From Herbidospora galbida (GTDB lineage Bacteria; Actinomycetota; Actinomycetes; Streptosporangiales; Streptosporangiaceae), in NCBI RefSeq assembly GCF_005233835.1, contig NZ_SZQA01000032.1, forward strand, positions 46,913 to 110,912: a stretch of DNA of 64,000 nt. Direction: 5' to 3'. Positions 41,771-49,689 of the stretch are shown in pieces. The position numbers were made by a program, and so were the translations under genes. Positions within the stretch are counted from its first letter, which is position 1, and each line of letters opens with the position of its first letter. The notes under the pieces are model-generated. The model worked only from the letters and a program-made list of their open reading frames with translations, was not told the DNA's origin and made no database searches.

Positions 41771-42876
41771 GGCGCCACGATAACCATCTCGATCTCGGTG
41801 CCATCAGGGGAGGAGGCAATCGTGACCCGGCCGCCCAGGGCGGCCACCCGGCCCTTGATCGACTGCGAGACGCCCAGGCGGCCCAGCCGCTCGGCCTCCT
41901 CCAGACGGCCCTCGGGGATGCCTGGGCCGTCGTCGCGGACGGTCACCGTCACGGCGCCGTCCTCGGCCTCGACGAGGATCCACACGCGGGTCCCGTCGGG
42001 GCAGTGCCGGCGCACGTTGTCGAGCGCGTTGCCGACGGCGGCCGACAGCTCCTCGACCGTGCGGGCGGGCAGCTCGACGGGGGTCGCGGGGGTGGCGACG
42101 GTGACCGTGGCCGAGGCGTGGCGGCGCAGGGAGTCGCTGAGGTCGGCCGACTCGGCCGTGGCGGGACGGGGCGCGGTGCGGACCAGCTCGCGCAGTACCG
42201 CCTCCTGCTCGCCCGCCAGGCGGCCCAGCTCGGCCGCCTCGCCGCCGATCTCGGCGCCCCGGCGCTGGACCAGCGCCAGGACCTGGAGGACCGAGTCGTG
42301 GATGCCGCGGGCCAGGCGCTCGCGTTCGCGTCCGGCCGCCTCGATCTCGACCGCGCGCTGCATGCGGGCCTCGGCCTGCTTGGCCAGGCGGGCGACGTGG
42401 CCGATCACGACGCCGGCCAGGAACAGCAGCACCGCCCCGTTGACCGGGACGGTGTTCAGGTCGAGCACGCCGACGCCGCGGAGCCACACGTCCAGCACGG
42501 CGATGACCGCGGCCGCGGCGGCGCCGGCGCGGCGGCCCGAGTAGACCGCCCAGGCGACCACCGGGGCGGCCACCCAGGTCGCGGTGATCGGCATGGCGCC
42601 GCGCGGTCCGTCGAATCCCTGGACCCAGATCGACGACAGCAGGCAGGCGGCGGTCACGGCCAGGTCGGCGACCAGCAGCGGCCAGCCGCGCAGGCGCTCG
42701 CGGGAGTAGGCGTAGGTGGCGAGTGCCGTCCAGGCGGTCATGAGGGCGAGCACCGACCAGGCGGGGCCCGGATTGCCGTAACTGTCGGCCTCGATCACCA
42801 GGACGGCGGCGTAGCCGAGCGAGCAGAACCGGTAGACGGCGATCGCCCGCCAGAAGGGCGTCTCGATGGTCATCAC
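41767..42876 (-). CDS. MacS-family sensor histidine kinase
   Basis: A 369-residue membrane kinase. About five hydrophobic segments fill residues 10-165 (for example LLVADLAVTAACLLSSIW and GAVLLFLAGVVIGHVARLA). The HisKA_3 phospho-acceptor region is RERERLARGIHDSVLQVLALVQRRG, with His about residue 193. The ATPase domain has the N box VGNALDNVRRHC and G box VTVRDDGPGIPEGRLEEAERLGRLGVSQSI. It has no extracellular domain of size, so it senses within or at the membrane. It heads the operon with the LuxR regulator. Confidence 0.92.
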   Translation of the reverse strand: MMTIETPFWRAIAVYRFCSLGYAAVLVIEADSYGNPGPAWSVLALMTAWTALATYAYSRERLRGWPLLVADLAVTAACLLSSIWVQGFDGPRGAMPITATWVAAPVVAWAVYSGRRAGAAAAAVIAVLDVWLRGVGVLDLNTVPVNGAVLLFLAGVVIGHVARLAKQAEARMQRAVEIEAAGRERERLARGIHDSVLQVLALVQRRGAEIGGEAAELGRLAGEQEAVLRELVRTAPRPATAESADLSDSLRRHASATVTVATPATPVELPARTVEELSAAVGNALDNVRRHCPDGTRVWILVEAEDGAVTVTVRDDGPGIPEGRLEEAERLGRLGVSQSIKGRVAALGGRVTIASSPDGTEIEMVIVAP

Positions 42877-42974
42877 ACGACTACATAACGAACGTCACAT
42901 GAACTCCCGAAAGGGACAAATAGTGCGTATGGAGCGGTGCAATAATTTTGCCGCAACCACAACGAGGAGCACGC

Positions 42975-43811
42975 ATGTCCCATATCAGTCACTTCTCGCA
43001 CGGAGCGTTGACTCCTCTCCTCGCCTACCTGATGTCCGTCGTCGGCTCACTGCTCGGCCTCATCCTCACGTCCCGGGCCCGGTCGGCACAGGGGGCCTCG
43101 CGCTACCGCTGGCTGGGCGGGGGCGCGCTGGCCATCGGCGGCACCGGCATCTGGGTGATGCACTTCATCGCCATGATGGGCTTCGACGTGGACAGCGAGA
43201 TCCGCTTCAACGTCGGGCTGACCGCCGTCTCGGCGGTGGTGGCGGTCGCCGTCGTCTACGGAGGACTCCACGTCGTCTCACGGGGCGACGGACTCCCCCG
43301 GCTGCTCGCGGGCGGCCTGCTGGCCGGCACCGGCGTCGGCGCCATGCACTACCTCGGCATGTTCGCGATGAGCATGTCGGGCACCCTGGTCTACGACCCG
43401 CTGATGGTGGCCCTGTCGGTGCTGATAGCGATCGTCGCGGCCACCGTCGCCCTCTGGTTCACCCTGAAGGTCGAGGGCCCCCTGGCCACCACCGGTGCGG
43501 CCCTCATGATGGGCGTGGCCGTCACGGGCATGCACTACACCGGCATGTACGCCCTCAGCGTCGCCCCCGGCGACAACGTCCCCCAGGGCGCCAGCGCCAT
43601 GGACTTCCTGCTGCCGCTGATCGCGGGCATCAGCCTGATCACCGTGGGCCTGCTGCTCGCCATCCTGCTCTCGCCCTCGGCGCGCGAGATGCGCGAGGAC
43701 TCCGAACTGCTGGAGCGCCTGCAGCACCGCAGGACCACCCCGGCGACGCCGCCGCAGCCCGCGCCACAGCACAGGCCCGACGGCGACGACCTGTTCACGC
43801 CGCGCAGGTAA
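42975..43811 (+). CDS. MHYT-domain integral membrane protein
   Basis: A 278-residue protein with about seven membrane helices holding three MHYT-type motifs: WVMHFIAMMGF, AMHYLGMFAM and GMHYTGMYAL. In MHYT proteins these are thought to bind copper and sense oxygen, CO or NO. No GGDEF or EAL output domain is attached; the C-terminus is a short cytoplasmic Pro-rich tail. ATG 42975 has GAGGAG 6 nt upstream. It diverges from the histidine kinase operon, 98 nt apart, so they may share regulation. Confidence 0.9.
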   Translation: MSHISHFSHGALTPLLAYLMSVVGSLLGLILTSRARSAQGASRYRWLGGGALAIGGTGIWVMHFIAMMGFDVDSEIRFNVGLTAVSAVVAVAVVYGGLHVVSRGDGLPRLLAGGLLAGTGVGAMHYLGMFAMSMSGTLVYDPLMVALSVLIAIVAATVALWFTLKVEGPLATTGAALMMGVAVTGMHYTGMYALSVAPGDNVPQGASAMDFLLPLIAGISLITVGLLLAILLSPSAREMREDSELLERLQHRRTTPATPPQPAPQHRPDGDDLFTPRR

Positions 43812-43836
43812 CCCGCGCGGCGCATCAGGACCTCTT

Positions 43837-43865
43837 GATACGGCTGGCCGTCGGCCGGCCGTATC
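43837..43865 (+). terminator. Stem-loop after the MHYT gene
   Basis: A 13-bp hairpin (GATACGGC arm and GCCGTATC arm, one G-U pair, GTC loop) 26 nt after the MHYT stop. TCGTTCTTT follows, giving a loose T-rich tail on the plus strand. Its centre resembles the hairpin inside the tandem repeats that come next. Confidence 0.6.
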
Positions 43866-43873
43866 TCGTTCTT

Positions 43874-44045
43874 TCAGGCAGATTCCCCGGCGCGAGCCAC
43901 GGCCGGCCTTCGGCCGTCCGCGTCTCGGCCAATCAGGCAGATTCCCCGGCGCGAGCCACGGCCGGCCTTCGGCCGTCCGCGTCGCGGCCAATCAGGCAGA
44001 TTCCCCGGCGCGAGCCACGGCCGGCCTTCGGCCGTCCGCGTCTCG
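43874..44045. repeat. Three tandem 59-bp repeats between the MHYT gene and pfkA
   Basis: Units begin TCAGGCAGATTCC at 43874, 43933 and 43992. The first two are full 59-bp units; the third stops after 54 bp at 44045, against the pfkA stop. Copies are identical save for one base (TCT to TCG in copy 2). Each holds ACGGCCG-GCCTT-CGGCCGT, a 7-bp hairpin. There is no open frame or spacer of CRISPR kind. Confidence 0.92.
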
Positions 44046-44046
44046 C

Positions 44047-45072
44047 TTAGCCGAAGAAGACCTCGGCCTCGGCGTAGCGGTGGACGGGCACGGTCTTGAG
44101 CTCGGCCGTCGCGGCGTCGAGGCCGTTGCGCACGATCTCGGTGCCCTGGAGGCCGACCATCTTGCCGAAGTCGCCCTCGTGGACGGCGTCGATCGCGGCG
44201 AGGCCGAAGCGGGTGGCCAGCACACGGTCGTAGGCCGTCGGGGTGCCGCCGCGCTGGATGTGGCCGAGGACCGTGGTGCGGGCCTCCTTGCCGGTGCGCT
44301 TCTCGATCTCCTGGGCGAGGCGGTCGCCGATGCCGCCGAGGCGGACGTGGCCGAACGCGTCGAGCTCGCCGGCCTGCAGCTCCATCTGGCCGTCAATCGG
44401 GTGGGCGCCCTCGGCGACCACGATGATCGGGGCGTAGCGGGTCTTGAAGCGCGACTCGACGTACTCGCAGACCTTGTCGATGTCGAACGGCTTCTCGGGG
44501 ATGAGGATGACGTTGGCCCCGGCGGCCATGCCGGCGTGCAGCGCGATCCAGCCCGCGTGGCGGCCCATGACCTCGCAGATCAGGGCGCGGTGGTGCGACT
44601 CGGCGGTGGTGTGGAGGCGGTCGATGGCCTCCATCGCGATGTTCACCGCGGTGTCGAACCCGAAGGTGTAGTCGGTCGCGTTGAGGTCGTTGTCGATCGT
44701 CTTCGGCACGCCCACGACGTTCACGCCACGGTCGAAGAGCTGCTTGGCGACGCCAAGGGTGTCCTCACCGCCGATGGCGACGAGGGCGTCGACGCCCTGC
44801 GCGGCAAGGTTCTCCTTGATGCGCTCGACGCCGCCCTCGATCTTGATCGGGTTGGTGCGCGAGGAGCCAAGGATGGTGCCACCGCGCGGCAGGATGCCGC
44901 GCACGGACTGAACGTCGAGGGGCATCGTGTCGCCCTCGAGCGGGCCGCGCCAGCCGTCGCGGAACCCCACGAACTCGTGACCGTAGACCGTGACGCCCTT
45001 GCGGACCACGGCCCGGATCACGGCGTTCAGACCGGGGCAGTCGCCGCCGCCGGTGAGCACTCCAATACGCAT
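44047..45072 (-). CDS. pfkA: 6-phosphofructokinase, probably PPi-dependent
   Basis: A 341-residue PfkA-family enzyme, RIGVLTGGGDCPGLN at the start. Two positions that set the phosphoryl donor are informative. The E. coli GGDGS motif reads GGEDT, with Asp at the Gly 104 position. PGTIDND reads PKTIDND, with Lys at the Gly 124 position. Asp/Lys is the pattern of pyrophosphate-dependent enzymes such as that of Amycolatopsis methanolica. ATG 45072 has GGAGG 8 nt upstream. A DasR operator core lies about 80 nt upstream, between it and the divergent glycerol kinase. Confidence 0.93.
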   Translation of the reverse strand: MRIGVLTGGGDCPGLNAVIRAVVRKGVTVYGHEFVGFRDGWRGPLEGDTMPLDVQSVRGILPRGGTILGSSRTNPIKIEGGVERIKENLAAQGVDALVAIGGEDTLGVAKQLFDRGVNVVGVPKTIDNDLNATDYTFGFDTAVNIAMEAIDRLHTTAESHHRALICEVMGRHAGWIALHAGMAAGANVILIPEKPFDIDKVCEYVESRFKTRYAPIIVVAEGAHPIDGQMELQAGELDAFGHVRLGGIGDRLAQEIEKRTGKEARTTVLGHIQRGGTPTAYDRVLATRFGLAAIDAVHEGDFGKMVGLQGTEIVRNGLDAATAELKTVPVHRYAEAEVFFG

Positions 45073-45153
45073 GTCGGGTTCCTCCATATGAGATAGCGCG
45101 GCCAGACTGTGTCTGGACGCCGACGGTGGCATTCTGCCGTGACGGCGCAACAA

Positions 45154-45165
45154 TGGTCTAGACCA
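45154..45165. promoter_or_regulatory. DasR-type operator (dre core)
   Basis: TGGTCTAGACCA is a perfect 12-bp palindrome identical to the core of the published DasR element A(G/C)TGGTCTAGACCA(G/C)T; the outer two bases on each side differ. It lies 14 nt before the GTG of the glycerol kinase gene and 82 nt before the pfkA ATG, so a bound GntR-type DasR protein could block either promoter. Confidence 0.8.
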
Positions 45166-45179
45166 AAAAGTGAGGCGCC

Positions 45180-46634
45180 GTGGCGGTTTTGGCGATAGAC
45201 GCTGGTACGACCGGTGTGACCGCACTCGTGGTGGGTGAGGACGGCCACATCGACTCGCGCGGATACCAGGAGTTCGAGCAGCGGTTCCCGGAACCCGGCT
45301 GGGTCGAGCACGCGCCCGACGACATCTGGCGCGCGACGCTGGCAGCCTGCCGCACCGCTCTGGCGAGGGCAAGCACCACTGTGCGGTGCGTCGGCCTGAC
45401 CAACCAGCGCGAGACGGCGGTGCTGTGGAACGCCGCCACCCTCGACGCGCCGCGTCATGCCATTGTCTGGCAGGACCGCAGGTCCTCCGGCATCTGCGCC
45501 CGTCTTCGTGACGAAGGTCACGAGGCCCGTGTGACCGAACTCACCGGCCTGCGGCTCGATCCCTACTTCACCGGCACCAAGCTGACCTGGCTGGCCGAGC
45601 ACGACCCGGAGGCCTGGGCGGCGAAGGACCTGGCGATCGGCACGGTCGACAGCTACCTGGTGGCCCGGCTGACCGGCGGCGCCCGCCACGTGACCGACCC
45701 GTCGAACGCCTCCCGCACTCTTCTCTACGACATCCACGCGGGCGCCTGGTCGCCCGAGTTGTGCGACCTGTTCGGGGTGCCGATCGACGCGCTGCCCGAG
45801 GTGGTGCCCAACTACGGCGAGCTCGCCCGCACCGATCCCGACCACTTCCTCGGCCTCGACCTGCCGATCTCCGGCATGGCCGGCGACCAGCAGGCGGCCC
45901 TGTTCGGCCAGACCTGCTTCGAGGTCGGCGACGTCAAGTGCACCTACGGAACCGGCTCGTTCGTCCTGGTCAACACGGGCCACGAGGCGGTGGGCTCCGA
46001 CGCGGGGCTGCTGACCACGGTCGCCTGGCAGGAGCCCTCCGGCGAGCTGACCTACGCCCTGGAGGGCGCGATCTTCGTGACCGGCGCGGCGGTCCAGTGG
46101 CTGCGCGACGGGCTGGGCCTCATCGGGACGGCGGCCGAGTCGGAGGAGCTGGCCCGCTCGGTGCCCGACGCGGGCGGCGTGGTGTTCGTGCCCGCCCTGA
46201 CCGGCCTGGGGGCGCCGCACTGGGATCCGGACGCCCGGGGCACGATCACCGGCCTCACTCGGGGCACGACCAAGGCCCATCTGGCCCGCGCCACGCTCGA
46301 CGCCATCGCCTACGAGGTGCGCGACATCGTGGCCACCATGTCCGAGGAGGTGACCGTGCTCAAGGCCGACGGCGGCGGCAGCTCCAACGACCTGCTCATG
46401 CAGGTCCAGGCCGACCAGCTCGGCATCCCGGTCGAGCGCCCGGTCGTCCAGGAGACCACCGCGCTCGGCGCGGCGTTCCTGGCCGGCCTGGGCGCCGGGG
46501 TGTGGTCGACGCGCGAGGAGCTCAAGCACACCTGGCAGCTCGACAAGCGGTTCGAGCCCGGCCCCCGCGACGAGCGCGCCTACGACGACTGGCTGCGCGC
46601 GGTGAGCCGGGCGCGGGGCTGGGCCGCACGCTGA
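45180..46634 (+). CDS. glpK: Glycerol kinase (FGGY family)
   Basis: A 484-residue carbohydrate kinase. It opens VLAIDAGTTGVTALVVG, contains GLTNQRETAVLWN, HAIVWQDRRSSG, GMAGDQQAALFGQ and GTGSFVLVNTG, and has the FGGY signature region VLKADGGGSSNDLLMQ. These fit glycerol kinase best among FGGY members. No glycerol facilitator or glpD gene follows. GTG start. The DasR site just upstream suggests control by amino sugar status. Confidence 0.9.
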   Translation: MAVLAIDAGTTGVTALVVGEDGHIDSRGYQEFEQRFPEPGWVEHAPDDIWRATLAACRTALARASTTVRCVGLTNQRETAVLWNAATLDAPRHAIVWQDRRSSGICARLRDEGHEARVTELTGLRLDPYFTGTKLTWLAEHDPEAWAAKDLAIGTVDSYLVARLTGGARHVTDPSNASRTLLYDIHAGAWSPELCDLFGVPIDALPEVVPNYGELARTDPDHFLGLDLPISGMAGDQQAALFGQTCFEVGDVKCTYGTGSFVLVNTGHEAVGSDAGLLTTVAWQEPSGELTYALEGAIFVTGAAVQWLRDGLGLIGTAAESEELARSVPDAGGVVFVPALTGLGAPHWDPDARGTITGLTRGTTKAHLARATLDAIAYEVRDIVATMSEEVTVLKADGGGSSNDLLMQVQADQLGIPVERPVVQETTALGAAFLAGLGAGVWSTREELKHTWQLDKRFEPGPRDERAYDDWLRAVSRARGWAAR

Positions 46635-46647
46635 CGGCGGCGCGTCC

Positions 46648-47607
46648 TCAGAGGAGCACGCAGGTCGGGGTCGGCACGGCCAGCACGTGGCCGGTCGGCT
46701 CCGGCACGCCGCCCGCCAGCCGGAAGTGGACGACGCCGCCCGAGCGCTGGTTGGCGACATAGAGATCGTCGCCCTCGATCGCGAAGTGGCGGGGCCAGTC
46801 GCCGCCGCAGTCGACCTCGGCGACCATCTTGAACGTCTCGGGGTCGAACACGCTGATCGTGTTGGGGCCCCGGTTGGCGACGTAGAGCCGGTCGCGGTGG
46901 AGCTGGATGTGGGACGGGTAGTTGGCGCTGTCGCGCCCGCTCGCCGCGAACTGCCCGATCGGGTGCCATTTCGGGTCGAAGGCGTGGACCTGGCCGTCGA
47001 GCTCTCCGGTGACGAACCAGCCGGTCCGCGCGCTCACCAGGTGGCGCGGGCCGGTGCCGGGGGTGAGCACGAGGGGTTCGAGCTCGGTGACCTCGGCCCG
47101 CACCCGCCACTGGCGGATCTGGTCGGCGCCCAGGTCGGTGACATAGAGGACGCCCGCCTCGAAGGTGGCCTGGTGGGCGTGGGGGCCGCGCTGGCGGTCG
47201 GAGTCGGGGCCCGAGCCGAAGCCGGGGAAGAGCAGCGGCGGGCCGGTGAACAGGCCCTCGTCGTCGAGCGCGTGCAGGGCCACCATGCCGTCGCCGTAGT
47301 TGGCCACGGCCAGCCACCGGTCGGCGACGGCCACGTGGCACGGGGAGTCGCCGCCGCTCGACCGGGTCGCCAGGCGCTCGGGGCCGTCGGGGCCGTCGGC
47401 GCCGAAGGCGGTGATCGTGCCGGGGTCGGCCTCGCCGACGGCGTAGAGGATCGGGAGCGTCGGGTGGGCGGCGAGGAACGAAGGGCCTGAGGCGGCGGCC
47501 GTGCCGACCTCGGTGAGGGCGCCCGTCTCGGCGCGGGCGGCGACGGTGACGCCGGCCCCCGCCCCTCCGGTGTCGGACGTGTAACCCCCGATGTAGACCG
47601 TGCTCAC
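46648..47607 (-). CDS. Lactonase-family seven-bladed beta-propeller protein
   Basis: A 319-residue protein of the 6-phosphogluconolactonase (YbhE/Pgl) propeller family, with repeats such as FLAAHPTLPILYAVGE, SPCHVAVADRWLAVANYGDG, GPHAHQATFEAGVLYVTDLG, YPSHIQLHRDRLYVANRGPNTISVF and WPRHFAIEGDDLYVANQ. Such proteins hydrolyse phosphogluconolactone or act on other lactones. The starting GTG has AAGGAG 4 nt upstream. It diverges from the MarR-GNAT gene across a region with a palindrome. Confidence 0.87.
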   Translation of the reverse strand: MSTVYIGGYTSDTGGAGAGVTVAARAETGALTEVGTAAASGPSFLAAHPTLPILYAVGEADPGTITAFGADGPDGPERLATRSSGGDSPCHVAVADRWLAVANYGDGMVALHALDDEGLFTGPPLLFPGFGSGPDSDRQRGPHAHQATFEAGVLYVTDLGADQIRQWRVRAEVTELEPLVLTPGTGPRHLVSARTGWFVTGELDGQVHAFDPKWHPIGQFAASGRDSANYPSHIQLHRDRLYVANRGPNTISVFDPETFKMVAEVDCGGDWPRHFAIEGDDLYVANQRSGGVVHFRLAGGVPEPTGHVLAVPTPTCVLL

Positions 47608-47658
47608 GTCGCTCCTTCGAGAAGGCTGGCGGGTTACGAACCCTAGCGTATCGGGCTT

Positions 47659-47679
47659 ATCGTTGCCTCAGTCAACGAT
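47659..47679. promoter_or_regulatory. Candidate MarR operator
   Basis: ATCGTTG-N7-CAACGAT is a perfect inverted repeat that ends 16 nt before the MarR-GNAT ATG and lies 52 nt before the divergent lactonase start. The 21-nt size and the place suit autorepression by a MarR dimer. Confidence 0.6.
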
Positions 47680-47695
47680 TCACTTGAGGAGAGCA

Positions 47696-48607
47696 ATGGA
47701 CCCGATCGCGGAGGTCCGCGCGTTCAACCGCTTCTACACCGAGGTCATCGGCGTGCTCGGTCCCGGTATGCACGACTCGCCCTATTCACTGACCGAGGCC
47801 AGGGTCCTGTACGAACTGGGCCAGGCCCCGGGCCCCCTGGAGACCGGGGAGATCCGGCGGGCGCTCGGCCTCGACGCGGGCTACCTCAGCCGCCTGCTGA
47901 CCCGGCTGGAGACCGACGGGCTGGTGACCCGGGAACGGGCCGGCCACGACGCCCGCCGCCAGGTCGTGTCGCTCACGGGGGCCGGGCGCAGGACGTACAC
48001 GGACCTGGACGAGAAGTCGGCGGCCCAGGTCGCCGGGCTGCTCGACGGGGCCGACCAGGCGCGCCTGCTGGGCAGCATGGCCGCGATCAGGGAGATCCTC
48101 GGCGGCGGGCCCAAGAGCGGCGCCGTGGTCATCCGGCCGCCCCGGCCCGGCGACCTCGGCTGGGTGGTGCAGCGGCACGCGGCGATCTACGCGCGCGAGC
48201 AGGGCTGGGGGCCCGACTTCGAGGCGCTGGTGGCGCGGATCTGCGCCGACTTCCTCGACGAGCGCGACGACCCCGGGCAGGCCGGGTGGATCGCCGAGAT
48301 CGACGGCCGCCCGGCGGGGTGCGTGTTCTGCGTCCGCAAGGACGACGAGACGGCGCAGCTGCGGCTCCTGCTCGTCGAGCCCTGGGCGCGCGGGCGCGGG
48401 GTGGGCGCCCGGCTGGTCGAGGAGTGCCTGCGGTTCGCCGCCGACGCCGGATACACGCGGATCCGGCTGTGGACGCGCGACGTGCTGACCGCCGCCCGGC
48501 GGATCTACCGGAAGGCCGGATTCGAGGTCACCGGCACCGAGCGGGGCGAGGATTTCACGGACGAGATCTGGGAGCGGGACATTCCCCGCTTTACTGATGG
48601 GAATTAG
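47696..48607 (+). CDS. MarR-GNAT fusion regulator
   Basis: A 303-residue protein with two domains. Residues about 1-145 form a MarR winged helix (YSLTEARVLYELGQAPGPLETGEIRRALGLDAGYLSRLLTRLE, then DGLVTRERAGHDARRQVVSLT). Residues about 150-300 form a GNAT acetyltransferase with the LLLVEPWARGRGVGARLVEECLRFA acetyl-CoA loop and ARRIYRKAGFEVTGTE. Fusions of this order are known in actinobacteria, but their acetyl acceptors are generally unknown. ATG 47696 has GAGGAGAG upstream. It ends 17 nt before the sulfonate operon. Confidence 0.93.
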   Translation: MDPIAEVRAFNRFYTEVIGVLGPGMHDSPYSLTEARVLYELGQAPGPLETGEIRRALGLDAGYLSRLLTRLETDGLVTRERAGHDARRQVVSLTGAGRRTYTDLDEKSAAQVAGLLDGADQARLLGSMAAIREILGGGPKSGAVVIRPPRPGDLGWVVQRHAAIYAREQGWGPDFEALVARICADFLDERDDPGQAGWIAEIDGRPAGCVFCVRKDDETAQLRLLLVEPWARGRGVGARLVEECLRFAADAGYTRIRLWTRDVLTAARRIYRKAGFEVTGTERGEDFTDEIWERDIPRFTDGN

Positions 48608-48618
48608 CGGAATATGCT
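48590..48618 (+). promoter_or_regulatory. Predicted leaderless promoter of ssuD
   Basis: TTTACT (48590-48595), a 17-nt spacer and TATGCT (48613-48618) overlap the 3' end of the MarR-GNAT gene. The -10 ends 6 nt before the ssuD ATG, which has no ribosome-binding site, so the transcript should start at or next to the ATG. Confidence 0.6.
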
Positions 48619-48624
48619 CCCGCC

Positions 48625-49689
48625 ATGCGGTTCCACTGGTTCCTCCCGACCTCGGGCGACGGCCACTACGTCCGCCCGGCGACCACCACGGTGGCGGCCG
48701 GCGCGGCGCCGGTCCGGCACCCCACGCTCCGATACCTCACCCAGGTCGCCCAGGCGTCCGAGTCGGCCGGCTTCGAGGCCGTGCTCACCCCGGTCGGTCT
48801 GGGCTGCCCCGACCCGCTCGTCACCTGCGCGGCCGTGGCGGCCACCACCGACCGGATCGGCCTGCTGGTCGCCTTCCGGCCCGGTTTCACCCTGCCGACC
48901 CTGCTCGCCCAGCAGGCCGAGGCGTTCCAGGAGATCAGCGGCGGGCGGCTGCGCCTCAACGTCGTCACCGGCGGCGACCCCGCCGAGCAGCGCGCCTACG
49001 GCGACTTCCTGAACCACGACGAGCGCTACGCGCGGACCGCCGAATACCTCCACGTGCTGCGCCGGACCTGGGAGGGCCAGCCCTTCTCCTTCACCGGCGA
49101 GCACTACCGGGTCGAGAACGCGGGCCTGGCCCGGCCGCTGGCGAACCTGCCGGAGATCTACTTCGGCGGCGCCTCCCCGGCGGCCGAGAAGGTCGCGGCC
49201 GAGCACGCCGACGTCTACCTGATGTGGGGCGAGCCCCCGGCGATGATCGCCGAGCGCCTGGAGCGCATGCGCAAGCTCACCGCCGAGACCGGCCGCACCC
49301 TGCGCTACGGCATCCGCCTCCACGTCATCGCCCGCGACACCGCCGACGAGGCATGGGCGTACGCCCGGCACCTGCTGTCGGGCATGGACCCCGAACGGAT
49401 CGCCGCCGCCCAGGCCCGCTTCGCCCGCATGGACTCCGTCGGCCAGGCCCGCATGGCCGGGCTGCACGGCGGCAGCGCCGACGACCTGGAGATCTCCCCC
49501 GGCCTGTGGGCGGGGGTCGGCCTGGTCCGCGAGGGCGCCGGAACCGCTCTCGTCGGGTCGTACGCCGAGGTCGCCCGGCTGATCCGCGAGTACGCCGCCC
49601 TCGGTCTCGACGAGTTCATCCTGTCGGGCTGGCCGCACCTGGAGGAGTCGATCCGGGCCGGCGAGTTCCTGCTGCCGCTGCTCAAATGA
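48625..49689 (+). CDS. ssuD: Alkanesulfonate monooxygenase (LLM flavin-dependent)
   Basis: A 354-residue FMNH2-dependent monooxygenase that releases sulfite from alkanesulfonates. The SsuD pattern is clear: FHWFLPTSGDGHY at the start, GLLVAFRPGFTLPTLLAQQAEAFQ, GGRLRLNVVTGGDPAEQRAYGDFLNHDERY, PEIYFGGASPAAEKVAAEHADVYLMWGEPP and GIRLHVIARDTADEAW. No flavin reductase gene (ssuE) is in this cluster. ATG 48625 follows a -10 element by 6 nt. It heads ssuD-ssuC-ssuA-ssuB. Confidence 0.94.
   Translation: MRFHWFLPTSGDGHYVRPATTTVAAGAAPVRHPTLRYLTQVAQASESAGFEAVLTPVGLGCPDPLVTCAAVAATTDRIGLLVAFRPGFTLPTLLAQQAEAFQEISGGRLRLNVVTGGDPAEQRAYGDFLNHDERYARTAEYLHVLRRTWEGQPFSFTGEHYRVENAGLARPLANLPEIYFGGASPAAEKVAAEHADVYLMWGEPPAMIAERLERMRKLTAETGRTLRYGIRLHVIARDTADEAWAYARHLLSGMDPERIAAAQARFARMDSVGQARMAGLHGGSADDLEISPGLWAGVGLVREGAGTALVGSYAEVARLIREYAALGLDEFILSGWPHLEESIRAGEFLLPLLK

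Noticed and set aside
43874..44045. CRISPR array
   Set aside because: The repeats are directly adjacent with no variable spacers, and no cas gene is in the window.
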